A DNA stretch of 64,000 nucleotides from Agrostemma githago (GCA_958450325.1 OY288257.1:57179938-57243937), one strand, 5' to 3'; shown: positions 34,215 through 46,286, counted from the stretch's first letter. The notes: a model not told the origin generated them from the letters alone. Translations and numbers: made by a program.

Positions 34215-35420
34215 CTCATCCCAATTCTTCTCATTCAAACCAGTTACCAACCCCAAACACGAGAATTCAACTTGTAGTCGGCATAGAACATGCCCAAATA
34301 GTTCACACCACCTCTGGGGGCTACCCCGGAGAATGCTCACAGTCACAGGATCAACATCCTGACTATTCTAGCCCTTTGATCAAGACATCATTGGGAATGC
34401 ACCTAGCCTACACCATCGCTATGGCTAGTTACACACAAAGCCCTAATAAACTAGGCACCATAATATATCTTTCAACACTGAACTACGGCTTGGTTTGATT
34501 TCACAACACGTGAATACGTAGGCAGCCTTTCAAAAGAGGCACAACCACCCACATTAACACAAATTCAAAAAGCGCAATCATTCCGGTCACGACACCATCA
34601 TGTTCTCAACAGCTAGCTTTGTCGTCCTGGGAGATTCTCTTAGGCAGAAAACCTCCATCCACTCACAAAATCCAGATAAAATTCAAAAAATCTAGCCTCC
34701 TTTCTATAGTGTGTCCTAGTGCTCGGCTCAGTCGGGGACAAGAATCTGTTAGAGACTCGAAGCGACACCTACTTTGGGAATATACCCCGAAATTGAAAAA
34801 ATCCAAAAGAACAAAAGTCTAGTACTAAGTTCTGTCGTACAAGGACAGTCTCATTACAGGCTACTGCAACCCCGTATAGCATATCTATCCCATTTCGACG
34901 TTCGACCATGTTGCCACTCGCCTAGGCTACGGAATAACGCAACTTAAGAGTCTTGTCATCTTAGGTGGCCCATCCCCTACCGAGTCATGGTCCAACCCTT
35001 AGAGAGTCCAGTCGTGTCTGTCAGCTCGTCCTCTCGCGTCCAGAGTCGAGTCTGTCGGTATATCTCTCTCTTCAAATTCTCATTTTAAAATTTGCAAAAC
35101 TTAGCCATTTGAGAAAATCTCTTTCGTAGTCACTACGGGAATAGGAATTTTTATCATACTTCATCTAGGCATACAAGCCTAACCAGAGGATTTTAGGAGT
35201 CCGTGTCGGAATCTCATCAAGAATCAAGTCATCCCAAGCATTCTTATTTCCAAAAAGTTTTCAAATTTTTTTTTTCAGCATTTTCTTTTTTTCAAAAAAT
35301 CGAAAATCATTTCCTTCCCCAACATGAGTCGGTATTTTATCTGAATATTACATGCAATTTACAGACAGATATCTCAGCTCTCGAAGAATTCTCCAGTGGA
35401 AAAGTACAAGCGACATTTTT

Positions 35421-35620
35421 TTGGATGTATCTGTAAACAGGTACACCGTAGCCTCCAATGCAGGCTCCCGCGTAATTCTAAGATGGGATGTGTCTGTAAA
35501 CAGACACACCCATAGCTTCCAAGGCAAACTCCTGTCTGTAAACAAACACACCCATAGCTTCCAAGGCAAACTCCCGCGCAATTCCAAGATGGGATGTGTC
35601 TGTAAACAGACACACCCAAG
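35421..35620. repeat. Tandem repeat with palindrome GTGTCTGTAAACAGACAC
   Basis: Three full units of about 65 bp and one shortened unit. Each contains the 18-bp perfect palindrome GTGTCTGTAAACAGACAC or a variant, followed by CACCCATAGCTTCCAAGGCA. It lies about 200 bp before the 3' LTR of element B and I found no counterpart in element C. Confidence 0.9.
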
Positions 35621-35810
35621 ACTTTTTTTAAGGAAAAGTCCCCGCGATATTATTAACATCTATCTAGGTATGATTTCTATCTTATGGCTGGCGGGCCCTT
35701 CACGCAGGTCTAATGGACCCTAAACGACCCGATCGGAAGTCTGCCAGGTCTTAAATCCTCGATTGGCCTGGTAGCTACTCTGACTTTCGCCTTGTCCAAG
35801 CCTCAGTCAG

Positions 35811-35920
35811 AGTGGAGGCTCTGTAGACACCCACATTTTGACCGCCAGGTGTCTATAGTAGGTCCCGCCAAACACCCGATGATGATAGGACGCGAACATG
35901 TTTTAATGGACTCGGATATG
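35811..35920 (+). repeat. Polypurine tract and truncated 3' LTR of element B
   Basis: The plus-strand primer tract (AGTGGAGGCTC) ends at 35821 and the LTR restarts at 35822 with TGTAGACACCC. Similarity to the 5' LTR stops abruptly after GACTCGGATATG at 35920, leaving 99 of about 2280 bp. The DNA beyond is unrelated, so a deletion or rearrangement removed the rest. Confidence 0.88.
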
Positions 35921-37037
35921 TTCTTTGTATTCTTTAATTATTTGTAATGAGTATTTTAATCAAATGATAACAAATGACCGAGACAGAGAGAGTATTTCTA
36001 AGTTACACATATTTTTCAACCTAAATTCTCATGTGAGAGTTGATGGGACGGTCTCATAATGCGATTATTGTGAGTATGTTTCATATGAGACCTCCTATAT
36101 TTTCTATTCATAGTCATTTGGGAATATAATATTTAATTACATTATCACCTCGATCAGATTATATTTTTGTGTCGATCATCTAGTATTTGATAATAAAAGT
36201 CAATATTCAATAGAATACTATATGTCGCGGGAATTGTTTTTTATTAACATGTTTCGATCATTTGTAAATCTAGTCCCATATACATTTCGTTTCTGGGTTC
36301 GCCCCTGTTTCTTATAGTGGTATCTTGCTTTATTTTTATAGTTTTTAAAAAGTAGGAAGTAGAAAATAATGATAAATCTAATACAATTTCTAAGAATATT
36401 TCATTGCATATTTTTGGTAAGTCGGTAAGTATTGAAGCAAGACACTATTCATCTAGCATGTGACTTTGTGAGGGCACTGTACTATATCACGTTTAGACAG
36501 TTTAGTAAAGGAAATTTATTTTACCTACGTGAGGTGGATATATGTCATACTTCGTAATACATTTATAGAATAAAATATTATTCTAGTTTATTACTCTCAT
36601 TTGTTTTATTAATGTTTGCTCTATTCCCTCAATATATGTAACGATTATTTTATTAAAATGGATCAAATATTAAAAAAGAAAGGAAGTAAATCATGAATAC
36701 ATAGTAACGAATATGATGATTATAAATTGACCAAACTTCATTTACTTGAACTAAATTTAATAGAGCAGATATGAGTGTTGAGATTCTATCTCCCCACGAT
36801 AAAGAAGGCTTCGTTCATTGTATTTTTTACTGAGTAAGCATTTTTTTTAACTCGGATCGTGACAAATACTTTAATGATTTATCATCCAGATGAAGACATT
36901 ATGGGGAGATTATTTGCCAAGCAATAATAAATTTTGATCTTGTTGAGTCTTCCGAAGGGAACTAATAAACAAAAGTTTACAAGACTGATCCACAAATAAG
37001 TACGGAGTAAGATTTACTTTTAAACGAAAACAGATTG
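35921..37037. other. Intergenic spacer, no gene seen
   Basis: AT-rich noncoding DNA between the broken 3' LTR of element B and the second copy of the 17.5-kb element. One TACGGAGTA word at 37001. Confidence 0.5.
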
Positions 37038-38307
37038 AGAGCATCTACATCAACAACAATTACCCAATTCTCATCTTTTACTTTTTCACCTTTTCTCTAT
37101 CCTATTCAACATCCACATCATCTTTCCACCCATTCTTACATTTTCACCAAAAACATCCTACATTAACCAGAATTCATTTATCATTCTCTCTCTTACTTTT
37201 TTTTATACCCCACTATCCACCTCAATAATTCATCAATTAACATTTATTTAAAAATAAATATTATTAACTTTAAGACTGTCTTACAAGAGATGACTTGTTA
37301 AATTTATGGGTTGATATCGGGTTTATGAAATATATTAAAATTGAAAATTCCTTTCACTTTTTATTTAAAAGTAATATGAGTTTTTTATTTTTAAAAAAAA
37401 TTCTTCGAATCACTTCATTTTTCGCCAATTATCGCTTATGAAATTGAATTACTTATTTTGAAATAACTTTGAGAGTAAAATATAAAAGCAAATTTTATTA
37501 CTAATATAAAAAAACGTAATTAAGAGGTAATTATACAATTAGTTCTAACAATTTAACATAAAAATAAACAAACTACTTAAGAAAGCAAAATGAAACATTA
37601 ACGACTTTTGGAAAATATGATTAAAGCAATAATTAAACCTTATTTAATTCCCTTTAAATTTTTGTAGTAAATTAGTTTTCAATGATTCAAGTTCCGGGGG
37701 CAGCTGTGGCTGGTTCATTAATTGAGTAAGTATCTTCAAATCATTTTCTTTAGTCTTTTCTGCGGGCTAATCATCGGGTTATATCGCCTAACGGGTCACA
37801 AGCGAGTGTAGTTGGGTCAATTTAGGGTCGCTAAATTTTATTACGCTATGTCAGGTCGGGTTTTAGGTGAGTCAAATCAGTTTGTCGGGTCAGATTAGCT
37901 ATTTTAACAACTCTAACGGCAACCCGTACAACATGTCTGATTAGAACCCGTAAATAAATAAATGATATATATTCATATTAGTCCTAATTAATTAATTAAT
38001 TTTAACTAATCAAAAACTAACGATACTAATCGCAGTTATAATTATTAACAACGTTTCACAATTAAATACGTACGCATTTTTCGTTTTATATGAAAATTAA
38101 TATTTTAATAAAAAAAATTAAAAAATAAAATAAAAAATTAAAGAATCACTACAACTCCCTGCAACTTTAGCACAGGCAAGTTTCTCGCACAGGCAAGTTT
38201 CTCGCCTTCTCTCTCCTACACAATCAGCATTTCTTTTATTTTTTAATACTACTTTCCCCATTTCCCCATTTCTCGTTCTCGCTGAAAATTGCCAATGTAC
38301 ATGCTCT
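37038..38307 (-). mobile_element. Noncoding DNA element, copy 2 (inverted relative to 17457-18406)
   Basis: It starts AGAGCATCTACATCAACAA and ends with the complement of AGAGCATGTACATTGGCAA, the same two ends as copy 1 in reverse order. It lacks the Stowaway of copy 1 but has about 400 bp (roughly 37500-37900) missing there. Noncoding, AT-rich. The two copies lie 18.6 kb apart in opposite orientation. Confidence 0.75.
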
Positions 38308-38797
38308 CGGAGTAATAGAAAAAGTATGGAGTCCAGTAAGCTACGGAGTAGTTGATAGGAAACAATATTAGAAGTACATACGTAAAAAGGAAGAGAGTTG
38401 AACCGATCTTACATGTGGTATAGCTGGAAGGCTGGAATAGAGCAGACAGGTCAGACGGATGCAATACGGAGTATTACAATATGGAGAAGCCTTACACAAA
38501 GGCACAATGTACTACGTAGTACGTACCCACAATTATGAAACCACGTCGTACGTAATCGTCCAAAGGAAATGAAAGCATACATCTTAATCTTATACTCCGT
38601 AGATTAACAAGCAAAGATTATTTTGCAAGAAAAGTGTGTTTTTTTTTTCTCTGGTTTTTAGATACAACAGCAAATAAAGGACTTTTATTCAATCTCAAGT
38701 ATCCACGCTTAATTTGGATTTGTTTTTGTGAATGCGGGGGTTAGTAGTATATCCTACTCGTACTACTAGTTTTGAATCTTGAATAAAAATGGTGTAC

Positions 38798-39366
38798 TCC
38801 CTCCTCTGAACTTTATTGTCCCGTACAAATCATTAATTGTTTTATTTTCCAATATACCCTTTGATTCTTTGCATTTATTTTTGGAAAATGATAAATACAG
38901 TCCTAAGGGTTGTATATAAGAAGCTAAAAGAGGAAATAAATATTTAATGCAGGTATTAATTGTATTGATTTAAGTGTAATTAGCCACCAATTCCTAAGTT
39001 TATACACCATATTAAGAAGGTATTAATTGTATTGATTTAACATAACCATTTATTTTTTTATATTTGTCAATGCACATTTTTTTGTCTATATATTTAATTA
39101 CGTATTTCTAAAAATTATAAAAATTTGATATTAACGTACTCGATTAGACAATTTAAACAAGATCTCACGTGATTATATTTTATTTTATATATGACTCCCC
39201 CGTCTCGTTCATTTGTTTGTCTTTGATTAAAATACTTCTCACAATAAATATAAAAGGCAAACAAATGAACGGAACGGATGGGGTAGAAGTTACATTGACG
39301 ATTTCACTCATTTATGAATAGTGCTCAAAAAGCAAATGCAAAGAATTAAATGGAACGGATGGAGTA
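38798..39366. mobile_element. Stowaway-like element with a second MITE inside
   Basis: The outer ends CTCCCTCCTCTGAACTT and the complement of CTCCATCCGTTCCATTT are followed on both sides by AATTCTTTGCATT-type words, flanked by TA. Inside, 39193-39287 is another hairpin (CTCCCCCGTCTCGTTCATTT and its near complement ATGAACGGAACGGATGGGG). The two look like nested Stowaway insertions, partly decayed. Confidence 0.55.
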
Positions 39367-39495
39367 TTTTTTTATATCTTCCCATCATAAATGGGGCCTT
39401 AATTTTTTGGTAACAATATAAATAGATAAATTTAATTAAATAATGAATGTTGAATAGTACTTGCTCTATTCATATCGAAATTAAATGTTACATAC

Positions 39496-40102
39496 TTCAG
39501 AGGTAAGGGAATCGAAGGGTAAGAGTCTTAATTCCTTGTTTGAGGAGGAACAAAGGTTGCGGGAGGAGGAGGCTATTGGGACAATTATTGCTAAGCTCCA
39601 AGACATAGCCTTAAAGAATAAGGAGAGACGAACAAAGAAGGTAGGGGCTGGGAAGTCGGGTGTGACCGACCAGAGGCTTGGACTGGAGAGAGGGACTGGT
39701 GAGGAGGGTAATATACAGGAGTTGGGGGGAGACAATGAAATAAGGGGGTTGCTGGAGGAGGGTTTCAAAGGGGTTAATGAAGGAGGGGGGGAGGGGGGGG
39801 GGGGGGATGATATGGATTGTTGGATGATGGCAACAGATGATGATGATGTGCAATGTGAGAATCGGGTGACAGGGACTGAAATTGGGGCGATTTCGAGTAG
39901 TAATAGTAAGGGAGGGAAGTGGAAGAGGAGGGCCAGGGAAGGGAGTGACAATATGGGAGGAGTACGAGGGCAGCCCAGGAAACGGGGACGAGATGAGGAG
40001 AGTGAGATGGAGGGAGGAGATGGGAAGAAGTTGAAAACCTTCATGGGTGTAAGTTCACCTGAGGCGGAGGCTGAGGTCGCTCAGTCCCGCCCGGCTCAAT
40101 GA
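39496..40102 (+). pseudogene. LINE ORF1, C-terminal part
   Basis: Open frame to the TGA at 40100-40102. It is Glu/Gly/Arg/Lys-rich with a basic, NLS-like KGGKWKRRAREGS / RKRGRDEE region and a poly-Gly run near 39785-39806. No RNA-binding or zinc-knuckle domain is left; these would lie in the missing 5' part. The Met at 39485 belongs to the target-site duplication and is not a real start. The stop overlaps the ORF2 start as ATGA. Confidence 0.7.
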
Positions 40103-43100
40103 GTCTCCTTAGCCTCAACTGCAGGGGGCTGGGCAACCCCTCTGCAGTTGGCAGTTTACGAAACCTTCTTCGGAAGGAGGCCCCTGCTATAGCTTTCTTA
40201 TGCGAGACGAAGCTAAGCAGTATGGAGTTTGGGGATATTAGGGACGTTTTACAAGATTATGACAGTATTGCTGTGGATAGTGTTGGGAGGTCGGGGGGTC
40301 TTGCATTTCTGTTGAGGAAGGGGTTACAGTGTACTTTTAGGTCCTCGTCAGTTCATCACATGGACTTCGACGTCTATCTTGGAGGGAAGGAGTGGCGAGT
40401 TACTGGTTTTTATGGGTGGCCGGTTGTAAATGACAGACATTTATCTTGGCAGCTGCTGCGGATGCTGTATAGTGAGGTCGACAGCCCGTGGGTGTGTTTG
40501 GGGGATTTCAATGAGATTCTCCACGCAAATGAGATGAAAGGCGGGTCTCGCGCTCAATGGCAAATGACTAATTTCCGGGAGGCTATCGACGATTGTAGGC
40601 TGATGGATATTCCTTACGAGGGATATGAGTTCACTTTCGATAATGGTCAGGTAGGGGATATGAATCGACAGTGTCGATTAGATAGAGCGTTGGGCAACGA
40701 AGCGTGGTTCACTCTGTTTCCGAAAGCAAAACTTCGCCATCTTACTAGGGAATGGTCGGATCATGCTCCAATTAAGCTCGCGCTGGAGGAACGACGGGAT
40801 GAGGAAGGAAGAAAGCGACCTTTCCGTTTCGAGCAAATGTGGGTCGGCGAAGAGGGTTGTGAAGATGCAATTTGTCGAGCATGGGAGCGGAATGAGGGTG
40901 ATTTCTTCGACAAACTACGGGCATGTGGAGAGGAACTTATGTCCTGGAAAGGAGTGAGCATAGGCAAAATTGTACGTGATATTCAACGAAAACGGAAACG
41001 ACTTGCCAAAATGGACGAGGAGGAGCGAAGTAGCGAACGAGTACAGGAGAGGAAGCGTATTGTTCGGGAAATTTCTGGGTTGCTCCGTACCGAAGAACTT
41101 TTTGGAAGCAAAGATCACGAACAACATGGTTGCGGGAAGGGGATAAAAACACCAAATTTTTCCATAGGAAAGCGTTGATTAGAAAGCAAAACAACCAAAT
41201 CACTCGGATTATGGATGACTCTGGTAATTTTCGTGAAGGCCCGGAGCAGGTTGAGGAGGTGGTCAGGACTTATTTCTCGAACCTGTTTGAGTCAGCCCAG
41301 CCGAGTAATTTTGAAGCCATGCTGGAAGGAATCTCGGGGAGGGTGACGGATCGGATGAACTGGTATTTAAGACAGGAATACACTGAACTTGAGGTGAACT
41401 TGGCGTTAGAACAGATGCATCCAACGAAAGCGCCCGGCCCGGATGGAATGAATGCGCTTTTCTACCAAACCTACTGGCACGTGGTAGGATCGGAGGTGAC
41501 GAAGCTGGTGCTTGGGATTTTACGTGGTGATCCGTTTCCGAGGGATTGCAACAAAACGTTTATTGTTCTCATCCCGAAGGTTAAGAATGTGTGTAAAATG
41601 GGGGAATTGAGACCGATTAGCCTGTGTAATGTGGTTTATAAACTTGTATCCAAAGTGCTAGCTAATCGGCTGAAGAGTTTCCTTGGTGATATTGTATCGG
41701 AGAATCAAAGTGCTTTCACCCCGGGAAGACAAATTACGGATAACGTTTTGGTTGCGTTCGAAGCTTTCCATCATATGAAAAATATGAGGACGGGGGATGG
41801 GTTTATGGCGGTAAAACTTGACATGGCCAAGGCCTATGACCGAGTTGAGTGGTTTTTTCTCGAACGTGTCTTGTGTCGGATGGGCTTTGACGAGAATTGG
41901 AGGAACAGGGTTATGATGTGTGTCACTACGGTCTCGTTTGAAGTTCTGCTAAATGGGAAACCCACTCGGGAATTCAGCCCGGGTCGAGGGCTGAGGCAAA
42001 GAGATCCTCTATCTCCTTACTTGTTCATACTTTGTGCAGAGGTGTTGTCAAGTCTTATGCGGAAGGCGGTTGAGGCTAAGTCGATACACGGTATACGGAT
42101 CGCTCGTGAGGCCCCAATTATATCACACTTATTTTTTGCGGACGACAGCCTCCTTTTTTGCCGTGCAAATGAGACCGAGGCTCAGGTGATGAAGGATGTG
42201 TTAACCAAGTATGAGGATGCTTCGGGGCAGTTAGTTAATTATGATAAAACGACAGCGTCGTTTTGCCTATCCACGCCTCTGTTACGGAGAGAGAATGTCG
42301 CTAGGGAGCTTGGGGTTCGTATTGTGGATAACCCGGGAAAATACTTAGGCTTACCTACGGTGGTTGGTAGGTCGAAACGGGGGCTATGTAGCATACTTCG
42401 TGAGAAGCTCACTAAGAAATTGCATGGGTGGCGGGGAATGCTCTTGTCTAAAGCTGGTAGAGAAGTGCTGATAAAGGCGGTGGCCCAATCTATCTCTACT
42501 TACGTCATGAGTGTCTTCAAACTGCCTGTAAGTTTCTGCGAGGAGCTCCGATCGATGATTTCAAGATTTTGGTGGGGTTCGAAGGATGGGCAAAGGAAGA
42601 TTTCTTGGATTGCGTGGTCTAAACTGTGCAAACCAAAACATCTAGGCGGCCTAGGTTTCCGGGACTTCCATAATTTTAATCTGGCCCTTTTAGGAAAACA
42701 GGCTTGGCGTCTCACGGTTAATACTGGGAGCCTCGTCTGTCGGGTGCTTCGCGCTAAATATTTCCGAAATGACTCCTTTCTCCAATCGGAGCTGGGCGCA
42801 AACCCGAGTTATACCTGGAAAGGGATATGGGAAGCAAAAGAAGTTGTCCTTAAAGGGGTTCGGAAGAGAATTGGTAACGGACTGGGAACAAATGTATGGA
42901 GTGACCCGTGGGTGCAGGGACATGCCTCGAGGCGTGTTCTTACCCCCCGTCTATCGAGAGATGCGAATATGGTTGTGGCTGATTTAATTAGAGAGGATGG
43001 AACCTGGAATCTTGGATTGATGCGTTCAATTTTCCTTCACTGTGATCTCGATGCAATGATGAATATTCGATTGAGCAAGCTCGGTATTGAAGATGCTTGG

Positions 43101-44186
43101 ACCTGGGACCTGGAAAAGAATGGAGAATATAGTGTGAGATCAGCTTACAGACTGCTTACGGAGAGTACGGAAGATGGGCTTGGTCCGTCTGATTTTACTC
43201 GGGAAAAGTGGCTCTGGTCACGAATTTGGAAAGCGCATGTTCTCCCAAGAGTTAAGGTTTTTTTCTGGCAACTTTGCTCGGAGGCCTTACCGACGAGATG
43301 TAATTTGGCGAAACGGGTCAAGAGCATGGATGTTAGCTGCCCGATTTGTGGTAATGACGAAGAATCCTCTCTTCACTTGGTGAAGGAGTGCGGATGAAGT
43401 AGTGGTGTGTGGGAGGGTCTTGATATCGAGCCGCGTAGGGAATATCGACATAGCAATGTTCGGGATTGGATTGAAGATATTTGGGTTGATTTGGAGGATG
43501 AGGAGAGATCTAAAATGATGACGGGCTGTTGGGTTCTATGGGAGGCCAAAAATAAATGCGTCTTTGATGGGCTTAGACCGTCTTCTGAGAGGGTGGTGAG
43601 AAGAGCTCTTGATTTGTTGATGGAGATGAGAGATAGCTTGGTGGAGAACAGGGATGCAGGGCTGAACAGGGGAAGAGGAGGACGGTCTGAACAGAGGGGG
43701 TGGTCACCTCCGACGGAGGGGTTTATCAAAGTGAACTGTGATGCTAGTTTAAAGGATGGAGGCATTGGAGTGGGGGCTGTTGGCAGAGGGTCGGGTGGTC
43801 AGCTACTGTGGGCTGTTAGCGCTAGAAGGCGGGGGAAGACGGACGTTCTCGAGGCCGAGGCAGAGGCTATTTTGGAAGGATTGACGGAAGCTTGGAAACG
43901 GGGCTACAAGAATGTGATTATCGAGAGCGACTGTCAAGCAGTCATTGACGTGTTGGTGCATGGTCGTTCGGGTCGGAGCAACCTATTCCTTATTGTCGAA
44001 GAAATTGTTGGGTTAAGTCATAATTTCGAGTCTATTGAATGGTTGTTTGTGTCGCGTCGGTGGAACCATGCGGCTCATGCGTTGGCCCAGTTCCATACTT
44101 GTTCATTTGGTAGACAAATCTGGGAGGAAAAATGTCCTGAGCACATTGATTTGTTGATCTTTAATGATTCTATTGCAATGCAGTAA
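40099..44186 (+). pseudogene. LINE ORF2: endonuclease-RT-RNase H, one frameshift and one stop
   Basis: From the ATG at 40099: AP-type endonuclease (SLNCRGLGNP, CETK, GDFNEIL, SDHAPIK). A one-base loss in a T run near 41100 shifts the frame. The RT follows in the frame that covers 41130-43397 (APGPDGMNALFYQ, ITDNVLVAFEAFH, KAYDRVEW, GLRQRDPLSPYLF, and catalytic FADD at about 42135-42146). The C-terminal zf-RVT (CPICGNDEESSLHL) is next. A TGA at 43395-43397 replaces a Trp codon. The same frame then runs on to RNase H (VNCDAS, EAEAEAILEGL, IESDCQAVIDV) and ends at 44186. The protein would nick the target, copy the RNA and degrade it. RNase H at the C-terminus is known for a subset of plant L1 elements. 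Confidence 0.93.
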
Positions 44187-44232
44187 TCCCTATTTGGGAG
44201 TTCAAAAAAAAATAAAATTAAATGTTACATAC

Positions 44233-44963
44233 GGGGCGTTTGGTAAATAGCATATCCTCCAAAAAAACAGCATATTGGGAGTGTTTGGCATGTTTGACCA
44301 AAAAATATGCTAATTATGGTGTTTGGTAAATGACATTTTGTAATGGCATATTGGGGTCCAATATGCCGTTTTGCAATATGCTGCTAGGAGCAGCATATTG
44401 AGTTAGCGGATTGATTTTTATTTTATTTTACTTCTTTATCCTTTGCAAATCTCTTAACCCTATATTAGTTATTCTAACTCTTTCATAAATTACTCTTTCT
44501 AATTAGTTGAAATGTACGTTTTTGTCTTCCCCTTGATTTTTTATGCCATCAATTTGATATACAATGGCTTTATGCACTCTATAATTCATGCTTGGTTATT
44601 TCGTTTGAATCAATTTATAATCTCCGGTCGCGATTTCATAAACTAAAAAAATATCAACTCTTCGTGAATCGTGATAATATTTGTTCAACTTTAATGACTA
44701 CATTGGCTAGTAGAATAGATCAGAAGTATTTTTAAAGTTGTTGGTGTGACGTATATTTAATCAAATATTTGTTGATGTCCTTTTTTGTCATTTTACAAAG
44801 CAGTTAAACAATCAGCTAATTTAAAACTGCTAATTACCAAACAGTACAAAAACAATCTACTAATTAAATCTGCTAGTCAAAACTGTCAATTGATTCTGCT
44901 AGTCAAATCTGCTTTCTTAATCTGCTTCTGCCAATATTAATCCGCTGTTTACCAAACAGGGCC
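44233..44963. mobile_element. Nonautonomous DNA element (GGGGCGTTTGGTAAA ends)
   Basis: The left end GGGGCGTTTGGTAAATAGCATA resembles the complement of the right end, GGCCCTGTTTGGTAAACAGC. Between them are repeated CAGCATATTG and AATCTGCTAGTCAAA words. About 730 bp, noncoding. I could not find a convincing target duplication, so the superfamily (hAT or PIF) is open. The LINE inserted directly at its left border. Confidence 0.55.
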
Positions 44964-45612
44964 ACTATTTGTTTTTGAGTCGTTCAAATCCAATTGATCA
45001 ATTTCCTTTTTAGTCTTTTTTTTTTACTAAACTATCCTTATTCTATTAGTCAATTTACACCCTATATATGTCATTGTGAAATGATATTTTGGATAAATAA
45101 ATGCTAATTTGTCCCTAATTATTGTACTTTTAATATTATTTTAATATTTTCTAAATCATTGTGCAAAATAGAAACGTACCATTTGAATATGAACGGAGTG
45201 AGTAAGAAGTATGAATAAATAGGAAGGAATTATGGTGTAAAGTGTAATAAATATTGATAAATAGTGGGGGTAGTATTTTAAAAGTATGGACCAAAATGGA
45301 AAGATAAAAAAAAGATGGCCGAAAATAAAAAATGGGAAGATAATAGAAAAGAAGAAGTAAGTGAATACTCCGTATTAGGGTGCAAACCTAGGTCATGTTC
45401 CATGTCGATGACTTAAAGATGGAAGATCTTTATAAATATTATCCCGTACGCCTTAACAAATTACTCCGTATAATAATATGATATCTTTTCGAAAATAGTG
45501 AAAAGTAAATATGCGAGTCTCGCTTATATAGAACAATATCGTATGCATATAACACCAAAAATAGTGAATTCTCAATCTTACCCTTAACTAGACCAACTTA
45601 TTCTCCATGCTT
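44964..45612. other. Intergenic spacer, no gene seen
   Basis: AT-rich DNA with two TACTCCGTA words (45366, 45462) and a degenerate MITE-like stretch. No coding signal. Confidence 0.5.
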
Positions 45613-45785
45613 ATATATATATATATATATATATATATGATAGGGCGACATCGGGGGGCGCTCAATCTCGGAACCACTCCCTCACATGCATCCTTTATTT
45701 AAAGGAGGAACCCCAATATCAAGGGATGCATGTATGTGAGGGGTGAGTTTGGGCGCCACTCAGTGGCGCTAACTCATTTTCCTTA
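45613..45785. mobile_element. (TA)n tract followed by a GC-richer hairpin element
   Basis: A (TA)n run of about 26 bp (45613-45638) is followed by a hairpin. GGCGCTCAATCTC...CCCTCACATGCATCC at 45657-45701 pairs with GGATGCATGTATGTGAGGGG...GGGCGCC at 45725-45758. It ends with GCGCCACTCAGTGGCGC, a second short palindrome. Short elements that sit in TA microsatellites are known in plants (Micron-like); assignment here is tentative. Confidence 0.45.
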
Positions 45786-45866
45786 TATTTATCAGTTAAA
45801 GGATACTAATTGTATTTTCCTAATATTTTGTAATGGATTATGTCGAAACCAATGAATACCTTCTTA

Positions 45867-46141
45867 GGGGCCGTTTGGTTGCACTCTTAAATCATGGGAA
45901 GTTATAAATTGGGATGTTGTTTGGTTGCCCACTTCCCAATAATTGACAATTCTCGGGAACCGCCACTTTCTCCACAATGGGTGAGTTATTCACCAAGTCC
46001 CCCTGGTGTGTATAACTTCCCGCATGAAGTCATTTCTCACATGACAACCAAACAATATTTTTGTAATTCCCATGAAATACAAATTCACGTGAATTTAAGT
46101 TCCCGTTAACTCCATTTTCTCATGGTGAACCAAACGAGCCC
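45867..46141. mobile_element. Tourist-like (PIF/Harbinger) MITE
   Basis: A 275-bp element with ends GGGGCCGTTTGGTT and the complement of GGGCTCGTTTGGTT, flanked by the duplication TTA (45864-45866 and 46142-46144). Ends and duplication are those of PIF/Harbinger MITEs. Confidence 0.88.
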
Positions 46142-46211
46142 TTAATATTGGTATTAACTTAGGAATTAGTGACTAAAATACACATAAACCAATAAATATT
46201 CATTTCCTATT

Positions 46212-46219
<8 letters not shown>

Positions 46220-46286
<67 letters not shown>
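46220..46286. repeat. (TA)n microsatellite, about 65 bp
   Basis: An uninterrupted TA dinucleotide run. Shorter (TA)n runs are at 45613-45638 and about 47106-47125. Likely to be variable in length and prone to assembly error. Confidence 0.95.

Larger units (their letters stand above)
33101..35810 (+). other. Noncoding region replacing pol in element B
   Basis: About 2.7 kb between gag and the polypurine tract. It aligns, block after block, with 61490-63830 of element C: a GAGTCTGAGTC run, TATGTGTTTCCGAGAACATGATG, GGAGCGGTATCGAATCCTATG, a 24-25-bp tandem array, and TGAATACGTAGGCAGCC. It encodes no protease or RT. It probably corresponds to the long 3' untranslated region of the parent element joined to gag by deletion. 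Confidence 0.8.
28650..35920 (+). mobile_element. Element B: pol-less Tat-lineage retrotransposon
   Basis: 5' LTR 28650-30931, PBS 30933-30952, leader to 32245, broken gag 32246-33100, about 2.7 kb of noncoding DNA with two sets of tandem repeats, polypurine tract near 35811-35821, and a 3' LTR of which only the first 99 bp remain (35822-35920). No protease, RT or integrase is present. LTR start, leader and gag match element A. The post-gag noncoding part matches element C. The 99 bp of LTR that can be compared differ at two positions. The element is a nonautonomous derivative, now broken. Confidence 0.9.
39478..44232 (+). mobile_element. L1-type LINE with RNase H, 5'-truncated, with target-site duplication
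   Basis: The LINE body 39496-44217 is flanked by an identical 18-bp duplication, AAATTAAATGTTACATAC (39478-39495 and 44215-44232; three A's may belong to the tail). It ends in an A-rich tail (44201-44217). It contains the end of ORF1, then ORF2 with AP endonuclease, reverse transcriptase, zf-RVT zinc finger and RNase H. The identical duplication and only one frameshift and one stop in 4 kb of ORF2 point to a fairly recent insertion. The 5' end is lost within ORF1, as is usual for LINEs. Confidence 0.95.

Noticed and set aside
39485..39496. Met at 39485 as the true ORF1 start of the LINE
   Set aside because: It lies in the target-site duplication, so it is host DNA fused to a truncated ORF1.
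39611..40044. Antisense Pro/Ser-rich frame opposite LINE ORF1
   Set aside because: Complement of a purine-rich region; no support.
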